Assembly: GCF_002896855.1 (NCBI RefSeq)
Contig: NZ_CP021850.1
Coordinates: 62,001 to 126,000 of the forward strand
Source: Clostridium thermosuccinogenes
GTDB taxonomy: Bacteria; Bacillota; Clostridia; Acetivibrionales; DSM-5807
Length of the DNA: 64,000 nucleotides
Direction: 5' to 3'
A program made the position numbers and the translations under genes. Of this stretch, positions 32,211 to 40,129 are shown in pieces. The notes below the pieces were generated by a model. It did not search any database. It worked only from the letters and a program-made list of their open reading frames with translations, and was not told where the DNA came from. The number at the start of each line of letters is the position of its first letter. Position 1 is the first letter of the stretch.

Positions 32211-32530
32211 TGGGTGAAATGAAAAACTTCATGATAAATGACTGGCCGACTATATTGATTATAGCGGCCTTTTTAATTTGGATAGGGTATCTGGTAGTCT
32301 GCAAAAAATGGGATCAGCTAAGGGGCATAGCATACCAGCTAATGCTGCAGGCTGAAAAGGCAATTACCGGAACCAAGAAAGGTCAGGAAAGATTTGAAGC
32401 TGTATTTAAACAGGTTTACAGTCTGATTCCTCCCTGGATGCAATTTTTCTTTCCCGAAACCATAGTGAGAGAAAAGCTGCAGGAGTGGTTTTACGACATC
32501 ATGAATTATCTGAATGATAAAGGTGCATAG
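32210..32530 (+). CDS. Holin-like membrane protein (LLH type)
   Basis: 106 residues from ATG 32210, which overlaps the amidase stop (TGATG); TTG 32207 is an alternative. One N-terminal membrane helix (about 10-28, WPTILIIAAFLIWIGYLVV) precedes a helical domain (ALQAEKAITGTKKGQERFEAVFKQVYSLIPPW). This matches the LLH family of phage holins. Probably forms lesions letting the amidase reach the wall. Last gene of the tail locus. Confidence 0.78.
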   Translation: MGEMKNFMINDWPTILIIAAFLIWIGYLVVCKKWDQLRGIAYQLMLQAEKAITGTKKGQERFEAVFKQVYSLIPPWMQFFFPETIVREKLQEWFYDIMNYLNDKGA

Positions 32531-32721
32531 CAATGTTATTATAAACATGATATCCGGTGTTTTTTCAAAGCTTCACAACAACCAATTCTAGGCTGTTTCA
32601 TCCTTTTTGCTTCCTCAATACAGAAAAAGTTGAAACCTTTGATTTATATACAATAAAGGTGTAGTATAGGTATGTAGGCATAAATATAATTTTTATTTTA
32701 AAAATCAAAGGGGGCTTTTGC

Positions 32722-33591
32722 ATGATATTATCTACACAAACCTTCTATCTGAGCGAGCTTTTTGGTGATGAAACGGCAGTCAGGATGCTTGCTGAAGCAG
32801 GATATGATGCTCTGGACTATTCGATGTTTAGGATTACCGAGGACAGCCATATTTTGAATTCGGAAGGATATAAGGAATATGCGTTGAATCTGAAAAGAAC
32901 GGCAGAGGAAGCCGGGGTACACTTCAACCAGGCTCATGCTCCATTTCCATCAGTTCGTTATGGTAATGATGAGTACAATGCCGACATGTTCAGGAAAATT
33001 GTACGTTCCATGGAGGTAGCATCAATCCTCGGGGCAAAGATAATAATCGTGCACCCTTTTGCCTGCCCTAAGGAAGTTGACCAAAAGGGTGAAAATATAG
33101 CTTTCTACAATCGTCTGATGCCTTATTGCAAGGAGTATGGAATAAAGGTTGCCCTGGAAAACATGTGGGGATATGACGAAAGGAGGGGCTGTATCGTTCC
33201 CAATGTGTGCAGCACCGGAGCGGAACTGGCTGAATACGTCGACGAATTGGACAGTGAGTGGTTTGTAGCATGCCTTGATGTTGGACACAGTGGTCTTATA
33301 GGGGAAGAAGCCTCAACAGCTATAAGGGTATTGGGAAAAGAGAGGCTTAAGGCGTTGCATGTACACGATAATGATTATAAAAGGGACTGTCATGTTATTC
33401 CGTTCGTGGGAAAAATGAACTGGGAGGATATTACGAAAGCCCTGGCGGACATTGGATATGAGGGTGATTTTACTCTTGAGGCGGACTCTTTTCTTTATGG
33501 CTATGATAAAGAATTTATTAGCTCTGCTGTAAAATTTATGCATGATACCGGCAGATATTTAATCAGCAGAATTGAAAATGCGAAAAAGTGA
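32722..33591 (+). CDS. Sugar phosphate isomerase/epimerase (xylose-isomerase-like TIM barrel)
   Basis: 289 residues of the AP_endonuc_2 fold. Metal-site motifs seen: FNQAHAPFPS, IIVHPFACP, LENMWGYDE, ACLDVGHSGL and LHVHDNDYKRDCHVIPFVGKMNWEDI. It interconverts sugar or polyol intermediates; the exact substrate cannot be read. AAAGGGGGC precedes ATG 32722. It stands alone after the tailocin but may belong functionally with the sugar genes downstream. Confidence 0.88.
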   Translation: MILSTQTFYLSELFGDETAVRMLAEAGYDALDYSMFRITEDSHILNSEGYKEYALNLKRTAEEAGVHFNQAHAPFPSVRYGNDEYNADMFRKIVRSMEVASILGAKIIIVHPFACPKEVDQKGENIAFYNRLMPYCKEYGIKVALENMWGYDERRGCIVPNVCSTGAELAEYVDELDSEWFVACLDVGHSGLIGEEASTAIRVLGKERLKALHVHDNDYKRDCHVIPFVGKMNWEDITKALADIGYEGDFTLEADSFLYGYDKEFISSAVKFMHDTGRYLISRIENAKK

Positions 33592-33620
33592 GATAAGCTT
33601 TAGAAAACGCACTGGGAGCG

Positions 33621-33802
33621 CTCAATGGGGAATTTGAAAAGTTGACTCCGGACCGATGGGAGAAAAGCGCACCTACCATTGACTGATTCGCTGATGGCCT
33701 GACGATAGGCCGAAATGGCAGCAAAATGGTAGGGTGCGCTTTATTGTATGAATGAAAGGGAATGGGTTAAGCTTTTGGCGTATTTGCCATTTCCCCATTG
33801 AG
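33621..33802. repeat. Nested inverted repeat (182 bp)
   Basis: The outer arms CTCAATGGGGAA (33621-33632) and TTCCCCATTGAG (33791-33802) are perfectly complementary. The inner arms AAAGCGCACC.TACCATT (33664-33680) and AATGGTAGGGTGCGCTTT (33725-33742) pair with one bulge, and GGCC..GGCC lies within. The right inner arm ends CTTTATT and could terminate the preceding gene. It may instead be a small nonautonomous element; no target duplication was found. Confidence 0.6.
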
Positions 33803-33933
33803 TTATATCCTGCTTTAAAATGATAAAAGTTTACAAAAAAAATGTTTACTTTACAAGGACGATAGCATGAACTATGATAGAATATAAAACATAATCAGCT
33901 AATTTGTACTTTGAAAATTTAGTGGTTAATACT

Positions 33934-34058
33934 TGGGGCAAAGTAGGGGTCAACGCGTTAAGTGCCGGTTGGATGGGAAGTTGCCGCCGGACGAAAAATC
34001 CTTATGGCAAAGGCGCCATAGTAAGTGATTTGCGGTGTTGATTCTGCATTCCGTTGCC
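33934..34058 (+). promoter_or_regulatory. Tetrahydrofolate (THF) riboswitch
   Basis: Conserved elements in order: AGTAG near the 5' end, GCGTTAAGTG, GGATGGGAAGTTGCCGCCGG, ACGAAAAA, GCGGTGTTGA and CTGCATTCCG. Helices TCAAC/GTTGA, CCGG/CCGG and GGCAA/TTGCC can form. These match the THF aptamer (folT type). It precedes a folT gene, as in other Firmicutes. Confidence 0.85.
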
Positions 34059-34087
34059 ACATAAGTGAGTCTTCTCTTTATGTGGCA
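34053..34087 (+). promoter_or_regulatory. Expression-platform hairpin of the THF riboswitch
   Basis: TGCCACATAA / TTATGTGGCA form a 10-bp stem whose 5' arm overlaps the last aptamer helix, so the two are mutually exclusive. No T tract follows directly; control of the nearby GAAGGGGAG ribosome binding site is more likely than termination. Confidence 0.55.
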
Positions 34088-34113
34088 TATACCACTTAGA
34101 AGGGGAGATTTTT

Positions 34114-34659
34114 TTGAAAATATTAATATGGAAGCTCAAATCATCTCTGGATGAATTTGGAAATGCCCGGACTATTGCAATGTCCGGAATGTTGGTCGCT
34201 CTCAATGTAATTCTGACCTTTTTTGATATTTCCTTATCAAATGTGCTGAGGATCAGCTTTTCCTTTCTGCCGCTGGCTATGGGCGGCATGCTTTACGGGC
34301 CTGTTGTCGGAGGTGCAATGGGTGTGGTAGGGGATATCCTTGGATATCTTGCCCGTCCTGACGGTCCGTTTTTTCCGGGATTCACGCTAAATGCCCTGCT
34401 TTCGGGGGCTCTTTATGGACTTTTCCTGTATAAGCGGCCTGTGAAACTGAAAAGCGTTATAGCTGTGTCTTTGCTGATTACTGTGTCAATTAATCTGTTG
34501 TTGAACCCCGTCTGGCTCAGCATGATGTATGGGAATGCGTTCATCGTATTGCTTACAGGACGTATTGTCAAGAATGTGATAATGTTTCCCATTAATACGG
34601 CACTGCTTTTTGCTGCCTTGAAGCTCGTTGAAAGGGTAAAAATCCGGAGCAATTCTTAA
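34114..34659 (+). CDS. folT: Folate ECF transporter substrate-binding subunit FolT
   Basis: 181 residues with five to six membrane helices. It has the ECF S-component pattern: an N-terminal helix with ARTIAMSGMLVALNVILTFF, then ISFSFLPLAMGGMLYGPVVGGAMGVVGDILGYLARPDGPFFPGFTLNALLSGALYGLFLY, as in FolT. It captures folates and works with a shared EcfAA'T module encoded elsewhere. The start is TTG 34114 behind GAAGGGGAG. The THF riboswitch upstream supports the substrate. Confidence 0.9.
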   Translation: MKILIWKLKSSLDEFGNARTIAMSGMLVALNVILTFFDISLSNVLRISFSFLPLAMGGMLYGPVVGGAMGVVGDILGYLARPDGPFFPGFTLNALLSGALYGLFLYKRPVKLKSVIAVSLLITVSINLLLNPVWLSMMYGNAFIVLLTGRIVKNVIMFPINTALLFAALKLVERVKIRSNS

Positions 34660-34718
34660 ATAAAAGAGCCAAGGGACATTTTGCTCCTACAGGAGGTATC
34701 CGGATTTACAAAAGGCGG

Positions 34719-35903
34719 CTATCTCTGATTTCCCTCCGGCACATAATTGTGGTCGACAGTGATTATCGAATGATAAGTTCTGTTAAACTCGTGGATTTTG
34801 TCCGATATCAATTCGGCAAGCTCATCATCGCTTAATTCGAAGTCATAGGGTACCACTACATCAAATATCAGGTTGGAATGGGTTAGGCCAAAAACCACGC
34901 GAAAATCGTGCATGCTTATTTTGGGGGAGATCTTCTGGAGGATGTCTTCTACAATGGCCTTCAGTGCGTTGATTCTTTCATCGTCGGTGACGACAGGATC
35001 GAGATGAATGACCATATGAATGCCTTCATCCTTCAGAAAATCCCTTTCGATATTGTCAATAATATCATGGCTTGCCATAATGTCCTGATCGGCAGATACT
35101 TCACAGTGCACTGAAGCAAAGCATTTGCCCGGCCCATAGCTGTGTACTGTCAGGTCATGCAGGCCGATAATGCCGTCATAGCTAAGGATTTTTTTGTAGA
35201 TCTTATCCACCAGTTCCTTGGTAGGTGCCATTCCCAGCAATGGACTGATGGTCTCCTGAATAAGCTTGACCCCGGAAAACAGTATAAAAAGTGCAACAGC
35301 AGCTCCCATATAGCCATCCAGGTTATATCCGGTGGAGCGGGTTATGATTGCAGCGGCCAGTACTGCTGATGTGGAGAATATATCATTCCGGCTGTCCACA
35401 GATGTCGCCATAAGAGTTGTGGAATCTATCATCCTGCCTATCTTGCGGTAGAACATGGATTGCCAGAGTTTTATGAGGATGGAGACTATCAGAACCATTA
35501 TGGAAATAGCGTTGAAATTAGCCTCCTGAGGATTTATGATTTTTTCAACAGAGCTTTTGAACAACTCAAAACCCAAAAAAAGGACTAAAAATGAGACAAT
35601 AAGACCCGATATATACTCCATGCGGGCATGGCCGTATGGATGTTTTTCATCTGCCGGTTTTCCTGATAGCTTGAAACCTGTGAGGGTTATCAGCGATGAG
35701 CCGGAGTCGGATAGGTTATTTATGGCATCTGCGGTAATGGATATGCTGTTAAAGAGCATGCCCACAGTCATTTTAAAAATAAAAAGAAGTATGTTGGTGG
35801 CAATGCCTGCAATACTGGCAAATTTTCCGTAGCGCTCTCGCACCTTGGAGCTGGATATGTTTTTATAATCTTTTACAAACAGCCTTATTAATAAGTTTGT
35901 CAA
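34719..35903 (-). CDS. Cation diffusion facilitator (CDF) metal exporter
   Basis: 394 residues. Six membrane helices at about 20-225, with metal-site motifs in helix 2 (SISITADAINNLSDSG) and helix 5 (ATSVDSRNDIFSTSAV) and the conserved HPYGHARMEY loop. The C-terminal cytoplasmic domain (about 225-390) has two ferredoxin-like parts, longer than in most CDF proteins. It exports divalent metals in exchange for protons. TTG 35903 is preferred over ATG 35942 because AGAGGTG lies 5 bases before it. Confidence 0.92.
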   Translation of the reverse strand: MTNLLIRLFVKDYKNISSSKVRERYGKFASIAGIATNILLFIFKMTVGMLFNSISITADAINNLSDSGSSLITLTGFKLSGKPADEKHPYGHARMEYISGLIVSFLVLFLGFELFKSSVEKIINPQEANFNAISIMVLIVSILIKLWQSMFYRKIGRMIDSTTLMATSVDSRNDIFSTSAVLAAAIITRSTGYNLDGYMGAAVALFILFSGVKLIQETISPLLGMAPTKELVDKIYKKILSYDGIIGLHDLTVHSYGPGKCFASVHCEVSADQDIMASHDIIDNIERDFLKDEGIHMVIHLDPVVTDDERINALKAIVEDILQKISPKISMHDFRVVFGLTHSNLIFDVVVPYDFELSDDELAELISDKIHEFNRTYHSIITVDHNYVPEGNQR

Positions 35904-36173
35904 TATTACACCTCTATTCTGAAAAATATAAATCTTCGACATATAAGTTAATTATACCCTCGAAAGTATAAAAAAAAGCAACAAATTACCTGGCTTGCAC
36001 CTGTAATTCCCTAAAGGTGATCACAAGCAGCATTTTCTTAATACTATAGGATATTTGGGATTCCCTTGACCGGTGCAACATGTTCAAGCAATTTGTTTCT
36101 TTTTCGCGTGGATTCTTTGCTGCTTCTTCTGAGCAGAGGGTTCTTACCAGCAGTTGCCTGCCATGCCCGGGAT

Positions 36174-36863
36174 CTATTTTTGCCCATAATAGGCGTTGGC
36201 GCCATGCTTTCTTAGAAAATGCCTGTCCAGCAAAGCTTGATGGATGGGATCGGCTTTGGGGTTTAACATAAGAGTATTATAAGCCATCATAGCTACTTCT
36301 TCCAGGACTACTGCATTATGTACTGCTTCATGGGCATCTTTGCCCCATGTGAAGGGACCGTGGTTATTCACCAATACACCGGGAACATGCATGGGGTTTT
36401 TATACCGGAAGGTTTCAATTATGACATTTCCCGTCTCCTTTTCGTATTCGCCATTTATTTCTGCAGGAGTCATTTTTCTGGTGCATGGAATCTCCCCGTA
36501 AAAATAATCCGCATGGGTGGTTCCCAGGACAGGTATGCTTCTGCCCGATTGAGCCCATACGGTAGCCCATCTCGAATGGGTATGGACTATGCCTCCTACC
36601 TCCTTAAAGCTTCTATACAAAGCAAGATGGGTAGGAGTATCGGAAGATGGATTCAGGTCTCCTTCGACAACATTGCCGTCAAGATCCAGAACGACAAGAT
36701 GTTCAGCCTTGAGTTTTTCATAGGGGACACCACTGGGTTTTATAACTATCAGGTTTTTCTCGCGGTCGATCCCGCTCACATTGCCCCAGGTATAAGTAAC
36801 AAGGCCTCTTTTTGGAAGCTCAAGATTGGCTTCCAGCACTGCCTGTTTCAGGTCCTCCAGCAT
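36174..36863 (-). CDS. araD: L-ribulose-5-phosphate 4-epimerase AraD
   Basis: 229 residues from ATG 36863, selected because AAAGGAGGAG lies 8 bases before it. Class II aldolase fold with zinc His residues in [13 protein letters not shown] and [11 protein letters not shown], and [31 protein letters not shown]. Substrate patterns ([33 protein letters not shown]) fit AraD, which converts L-ribulose-5-P to D-xylulose-5-P. It has its own promoter overlapped by an AraR-like operator. No araA or araB is in the window. Confidence 0.92.
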   Translation of the reverse strand: MLEDLKQAVLEANLELPKRGLVTYTWGNVSGIDREKNLIVIKPSGVPYEKLKAEHLVVLDLDGNVVEGDLNPSSDTPTHLALYRSFKEVGGIVHTHSRWATVWAQSGRSIPVLGTTHADYFYGEIPCTRKMTPAEINGEYEKETGNVIIETFRYKNPMHVPGVLVNNHGPFTWGKDAHEAVHNAVVLEEVAMMAYNTLMLNPKADPIHQALLDRHFLRKHGANAYYGQK

Positions 36864-36975
36864 ATAAGCAACTCCTCCTTTATGCACTGGCATTTTCCAT
36901 GCTAAACCAAGAAGCTTTATATCTACTATACCAATTTAAATAATTCTAAGGAAAATATGATAAAATTCGGATTCA

Positions 36976-37004
36976 ATTATATCATTTTACAGTTGTACGC
37001 ACAA
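36976..37004 (-). promoter_or_regulatory. araD promoter with overlapping AraR-like operator
   Basis: On the minus strand TTGTGC (37004-36999), 17-base spacer, TATAAT (36981-36976). The -35 lies within TTGTACGCACAA (36993-37004), a near palindrome like the AraR box core TTGTACGTACAA. A half site TTGTAC is at about 37015-37020. Confidence 0.55.
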
Positions 37005-37332
37005 GTGCATGATGTTGTACTTCTATTGGCATGTATGCTGATAAAGTAAATCTTTCAGTGGAGAATTGCTAAAACAGCAGATTCTTTGACATGCACAGTT
37101 TATTAAGCCTTTAGGGCTTAGAGTTTGAAAAGCCGGAGGCTGGGATATATAGCGACAGAAATGATGCCTTGAATTTAGTGAATTCGAAGAACCACCTCTA
37201 GATAGATATTGCGTAATGCCTGGGGTGTTAAATCATTAATGCATTTTGTAGGAAATCCTCGTAGGAAATTTGCGGAATGGAAACAGGTTATCAAAACCAC
37301 ACGGTTGGAACGACGGGTTTGATGCGGTATGT

Positions 37333-37370
37333 CATATATAAAGGCTGCCGTCATATTCATGATAGCAGCC
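37333..37370 (-). terminator. Probable terminator downstream of the oxidoreductase and its repeats
   Basis: On the minus strand stem GGCTGC / GCAGCC with a 16-base loop, then TTTATAT. Modest strength. Confidence 0.5.
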
Positions 37371-37381
37371 TGAAACTGTTA

Positions 37382-37690
37382 ATAGAGAGACAAACTCAAT
37401 CTTTCGGCATCGCCCTTTACAGAAACTGACTATGGGAAGATAAACTTAAGTTTTCTATCATCACCCATCACAGATATTTTCCATAGAGAGGTAATTTCAG
37501 TTTTCAGCATCAATCATTGTGGATGATGTACATAGAGAGATAAAATCGATTTTTCAGCATCACCTAATACAGATACCGACTATAGAGATAAACTCAGTTT
37601 TTCGTCATCATCCAATACAGGTGTTGTACATAAAGAGGTAAATTCAGTTCTTGCATCATCCATTACGAATGCTGTCCATGGAGATGGGTT
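37382..37690 (-). repeat. Degenerate tandem repeat, about 50-bp unit, including the 3' end of the oxidoreductase gene
   Basis: Plus-strand units begin ATAGAGAG or a variant at 37382, 37432, 37483, 37532, 37582, 37630 and 37678, with spacing of 48-51 bases. They share the blocks TAAAYTCAGTTTTTC, CATCAYCCA and ACAG. The last unit is the coding end of the oxidoreductase (its last codons and stop), so the array looks like repeated copies of that gene end, now in the 3' untranslated region. Confidence 0.75.
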
Positions 37691-38942
37691 TTCCGCCAAG
37701 GATTCTTGACTGTTCTGCCGCAAGAGCAATAAAATGGCTTTCCACGGATTTGTCAATGCTGGTTAACAGGTTATCGCTCCTACCTGAAATCAGGGAATCA
37801 ATGAAATCCTCCACCATGCGTACATCTCCTCCCCCGTGGCCGGACAGGTTTTCAGCGATCTCTGTGATGTCTATCCTTTCATGCCGGCCTCCAAAGGGAT
37901 AAACATCTATTATGTTTGTGCCCATATCAGCATTGATTTCGCCCAGGGTGCCCATGACTTTAGTATGGCGGTAGATTTTGTCGGTGAAGGCGCACATTGT
38001 AAAGCTGATGGTGGATCCATCCTCCATCCTCATATTAACCACCTGGTGGTCGACCACATTGTTATCGCAGTGGTATACGCAGCGGCCGTAAGGTCCGGTT
38101 TTCAAGGCATGACGTATGCTTTCCACGGTGGGATGCAGTGCCAGAACATCCAGAGGCCAGCCGGTGTTTCCGCTCAATATCCCTGTTGCTTTATTGGTTA
38201 TATAGATTTTTTCCGCATCATAGGGGCAGTTTTCCTTGGCTTTGCAGCCATCGGTACAGCGCAGGGCAGCACCTGCAGGAGCTTTTTCCGCCTTGAAAAG
38301 GTAGGTATCGCCGAAGGAGGTCACCGTATTGCAGGTCTTACCGGTCAACCAGAGGAGTATATCCATATCATGGCAGCACTTTTGCAGGATCATAGGGCTG
38401 CTTAAGTCGGAATTACGCCAGTTTCCCCGCACGAAACTGTGAGCCTGATGCCAGTAGCCTACGTTTTCAATGGCCTGCACGGATACGATTTCTCCTATAA
38501 TACCAGAATCTATAATTTCCTTTAACTTTGAATAGAACGGCGTATAGCGGAGCACATGGCACACGATGACCTGCCTTTTAGTTTCGTGGGCAACCTTGAC
38601 AATTTCACGGCACTCATTAAGATCAGGAGAAATGGGCTTTTCCAGCAGTAGATGATATCCTTTTTTTAGTGCGGGTATGGCATGCCCGAAATGCTGCCTG
38701 TCCTGAGTACAGATGAACATCATGTCAGCCAGTTTATCCTGGGCGAGCATTTCCTCAGCACTGTTAAAACAGCGATCTTCCGGTATGTTATAGGTTTTTG
38801 CCACTTCCTCCAACTTTTCACGATCGATATCAGCGATGGCGACAATCTCCATTTTATCGGGAATGATCCTGGCAACCGGGGCATAGGTATCTTTACCGCG
38901 GCTGCCCAACCCTGCGATGGCGACAGTTACTTTTTTGCTCAT
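37656..38942 (-). CDS. Gfo/Idh/MocA family oxidoreductase
   Basis: 428 residues. The N-terminal Rossmann domain starts VTVAIAGLGSRGKDTYAPVA and contains the family EKP motif (LLLEKPISPDLNEC). The C-terminal alpha/beta domain includes CCHDMDILLWLTG, near the usual catalytic Lys/Asp/His set. A CTDGCKAKENCPYDAEK insert (about 240-256) has four cysteines and could bind a metal, as in some sugar dehydrogenases of this family. NAD(P)-dependent oxidation of a sugar or inositol is likely. It is divergent from the AraC-type regulator, and its 3' end belongs to a tandem repeat. Confidence 0.9.
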   Translation of the reverse strand: MSKKVTVAIAGLGSRGKDTYAPVARIIPDKMEIVAIADIDREKLEEVAKTYNIPEDRCFNSAEEMLAQDKLADMMFICTQDRQHFGHAIPALKKGYHLLLEKPISPDLNECREIVKVAHETKRQVIVCHVLRYTPFYSKLKEIIDSGIIGEIVSVQAIENVGYWHQAHSFVRGNWRNSDLSSPMILQKCCHDMDILLWLTGKTCNTVTSFGDTYLFKAEKAPAGAALRCTDGCKAKENCPYDAEKIYITNKATGILSGNTGWPLDVLALHPTVESIRHALKTGPYGRCVYHCDNNVVDHQVVNMRMEDGSTISFTMCAFTDKIYRHTKVMGTLGEINADMGTNIIDVYPFGGRHERIDITEIAENLSGHGGGDVRMVEDFIDSLISGRSDNLLTSIDKSVESHFIALAAEQSRILGGKPISMDSIRNG

Positions 38943-39203
38943 TTCACAGCACTCCTTTTTTGTATTCTGGTTGTTCTTGTAGAATTCCGACTATCCACAA
39001 ACTTGCCTCGATGTCCCTATAATAGTAAATTTATTGGTTGATGCAAAGGCTTGATTGTTGCAGATATTTGCATATATGTTGCCACGTCTTTTAATTTTGG
39101 TGTACAATGACAGAAGGAGCTTGCAGGGATAATCAGATGTTGGAATGCGGGAACAAGGGGATGACTGCAGGACGATTGCAAGCTTGCTGAGAGGGGAATG
39201 TGT

Positions 39204-40052
39204 ATGAATTACATATCCGAATACTATGACGCCGAAACCAAGCCCAGCACCAGCCTATCGGTATATCAATGCGGCTGGCAGGATTGCGGCCCGGGACACT
39301 CCTATGGACCTGCCATCCGGGACCATTATGTAATTCACTATATTATCCGCGGCAGAGGCGAATACCATGCTGACGGCAAAGTCTATCAGCTTGCCAGGGG
39401 GGACGGATTTTTGATCGTTCCCAACCAGTCCACCTTTTACCGTTCCGATCTGGAGGACCCTTGGGAGTATTTTTGGGTTGGATTTCACGGATCAGAAGCT
39501 AAAAATCTATTGGAACAGGCCAATTTGAACAGGGAGTCCCTGATCTTTCGTTATGATAGGGATGATATGTTGAGGCACCATCTGGCCAGCATCCATGATG
39601 TCACCAAGCGTAAGAACTGCCTGGGACAGCAGGCGATGGAATATGCCATGATAGGATATCTTTACCTGTTCATTTCCTGCCTCATAAAAGAAAACAGCTC
39701 CAACAGCGGAGCCAGCCAGAAACAGGACTATTTTGCCCGGGCACTGCGCTTTATCGAGGAAAACTTTTCTTATGATATATCTGTCGAAGATATCGCAAGC
39801 TTCGTGGGAGTGGACCGCACTTACCTTTACCGTATTTTCATTGAGCAGCTCTCCATATCTCCCAGCCGTTATCTGATGGATTACAGGCTTAACCGGGCGG
39901 CACGCATGCTGGCGGCCACAGATCTTTCACTGAAAGAGGCGGCTTATTCTGTAGGATTTCGAGATGTTGCCCATTTCTCCAGGTCCTTTCATAAAAAATA
40001 TGGTATGTCTCCCCTTAAGTATCGCAAAATGAGGGGTGAAAAATCCATTTAA
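39204..40052 (+). CDS. AraC family transcriptional regulator
   Basis: About 282 residues from ATG 39204 (GAGGGGA lies 6 bases before it; ATG 39198 overlaps that site). An N-terminal cupin sensor domain (about 20-150; IIRGRGEYHADGKVYQLARGDGFLIVP) and two C-terminal HTH motifs (about 185-280; DISVEDIASFVGVDRTYLYRIFIEQLSISPSRYLMDYRLNRAARML and LKEAAYSVGFRDVAHFSRSFHKKYGMSP). Probably a sugar-responsive activator of the adjacent oxidoreductase and of the sialidase-like, SDR and fucosidase genes. Confidence 0.93.
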   Translation: MNYISEYYDAETKPSTSLSVYQCGWQDCGPGHSYGPAIRDHYVIHYIIRGRGEYHADGKVYQLARGDGFLIVPNQSTFYRSDLEDPWEYFWVGFHGSEAKNLLEQANLNRESLIFRYDRDDMLRHHLASIHDVTKRKNCLGQQAMEYAMIGYLYLFISCLIKENSSNSGASQKQDYFARALRFIEENFSYDISVEDIASFVGVDRTYLYRIFIEQLSISPSRYLMDYRLNRAARMLAATDLSLKEAAYSVGFRDVAHFSRSFHKKYGMSPLKYRKMRGEKSI

Positions 40053-40129
40053 TTTTCACATTTGTGAAAGCCACCTTGCAGCAACTCAGCAATCCCGATT
40101 TATAAAGTTATAAAAGGAGTGGAGTCAAG

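Larger units (their letters stand above)
18812..32530. mobile_element. Contractile phage-tail-like particle (tailocin, PBSX/diffocin-like) locus
   Basis: A 13.7-kb block holding an Xre-ImmA switch, an ArpU-like regulator, a full myovirus-type tail and baseplate gene set in standard order, a fibre and a lysis cassette. No integrase, replication, terminase, portal, protease or capsid gene is present, so it cannot encode a DNA-filled phage by itself. This is the pattern of R-type bacteriocins derived from phage tails. The locus sits between the initiator tRNA terminator and a sugar-metabolism gene. Killing activity is inferred from the family, not shown. Confidence 0.85.

Noticed and set aside
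18812-32530. Complete prophage
   Set aside because: No integrase, replication, packaging, portal or capsid genes, and no flanking attachment-site repeat seen at the adjacent tRNA.
37382-37690. Repeat array considered as CRISPR
   Set aside because: Units are contiguous, degenerate and overlap a coding end; there are no unique spacers and no cas genes nearby.
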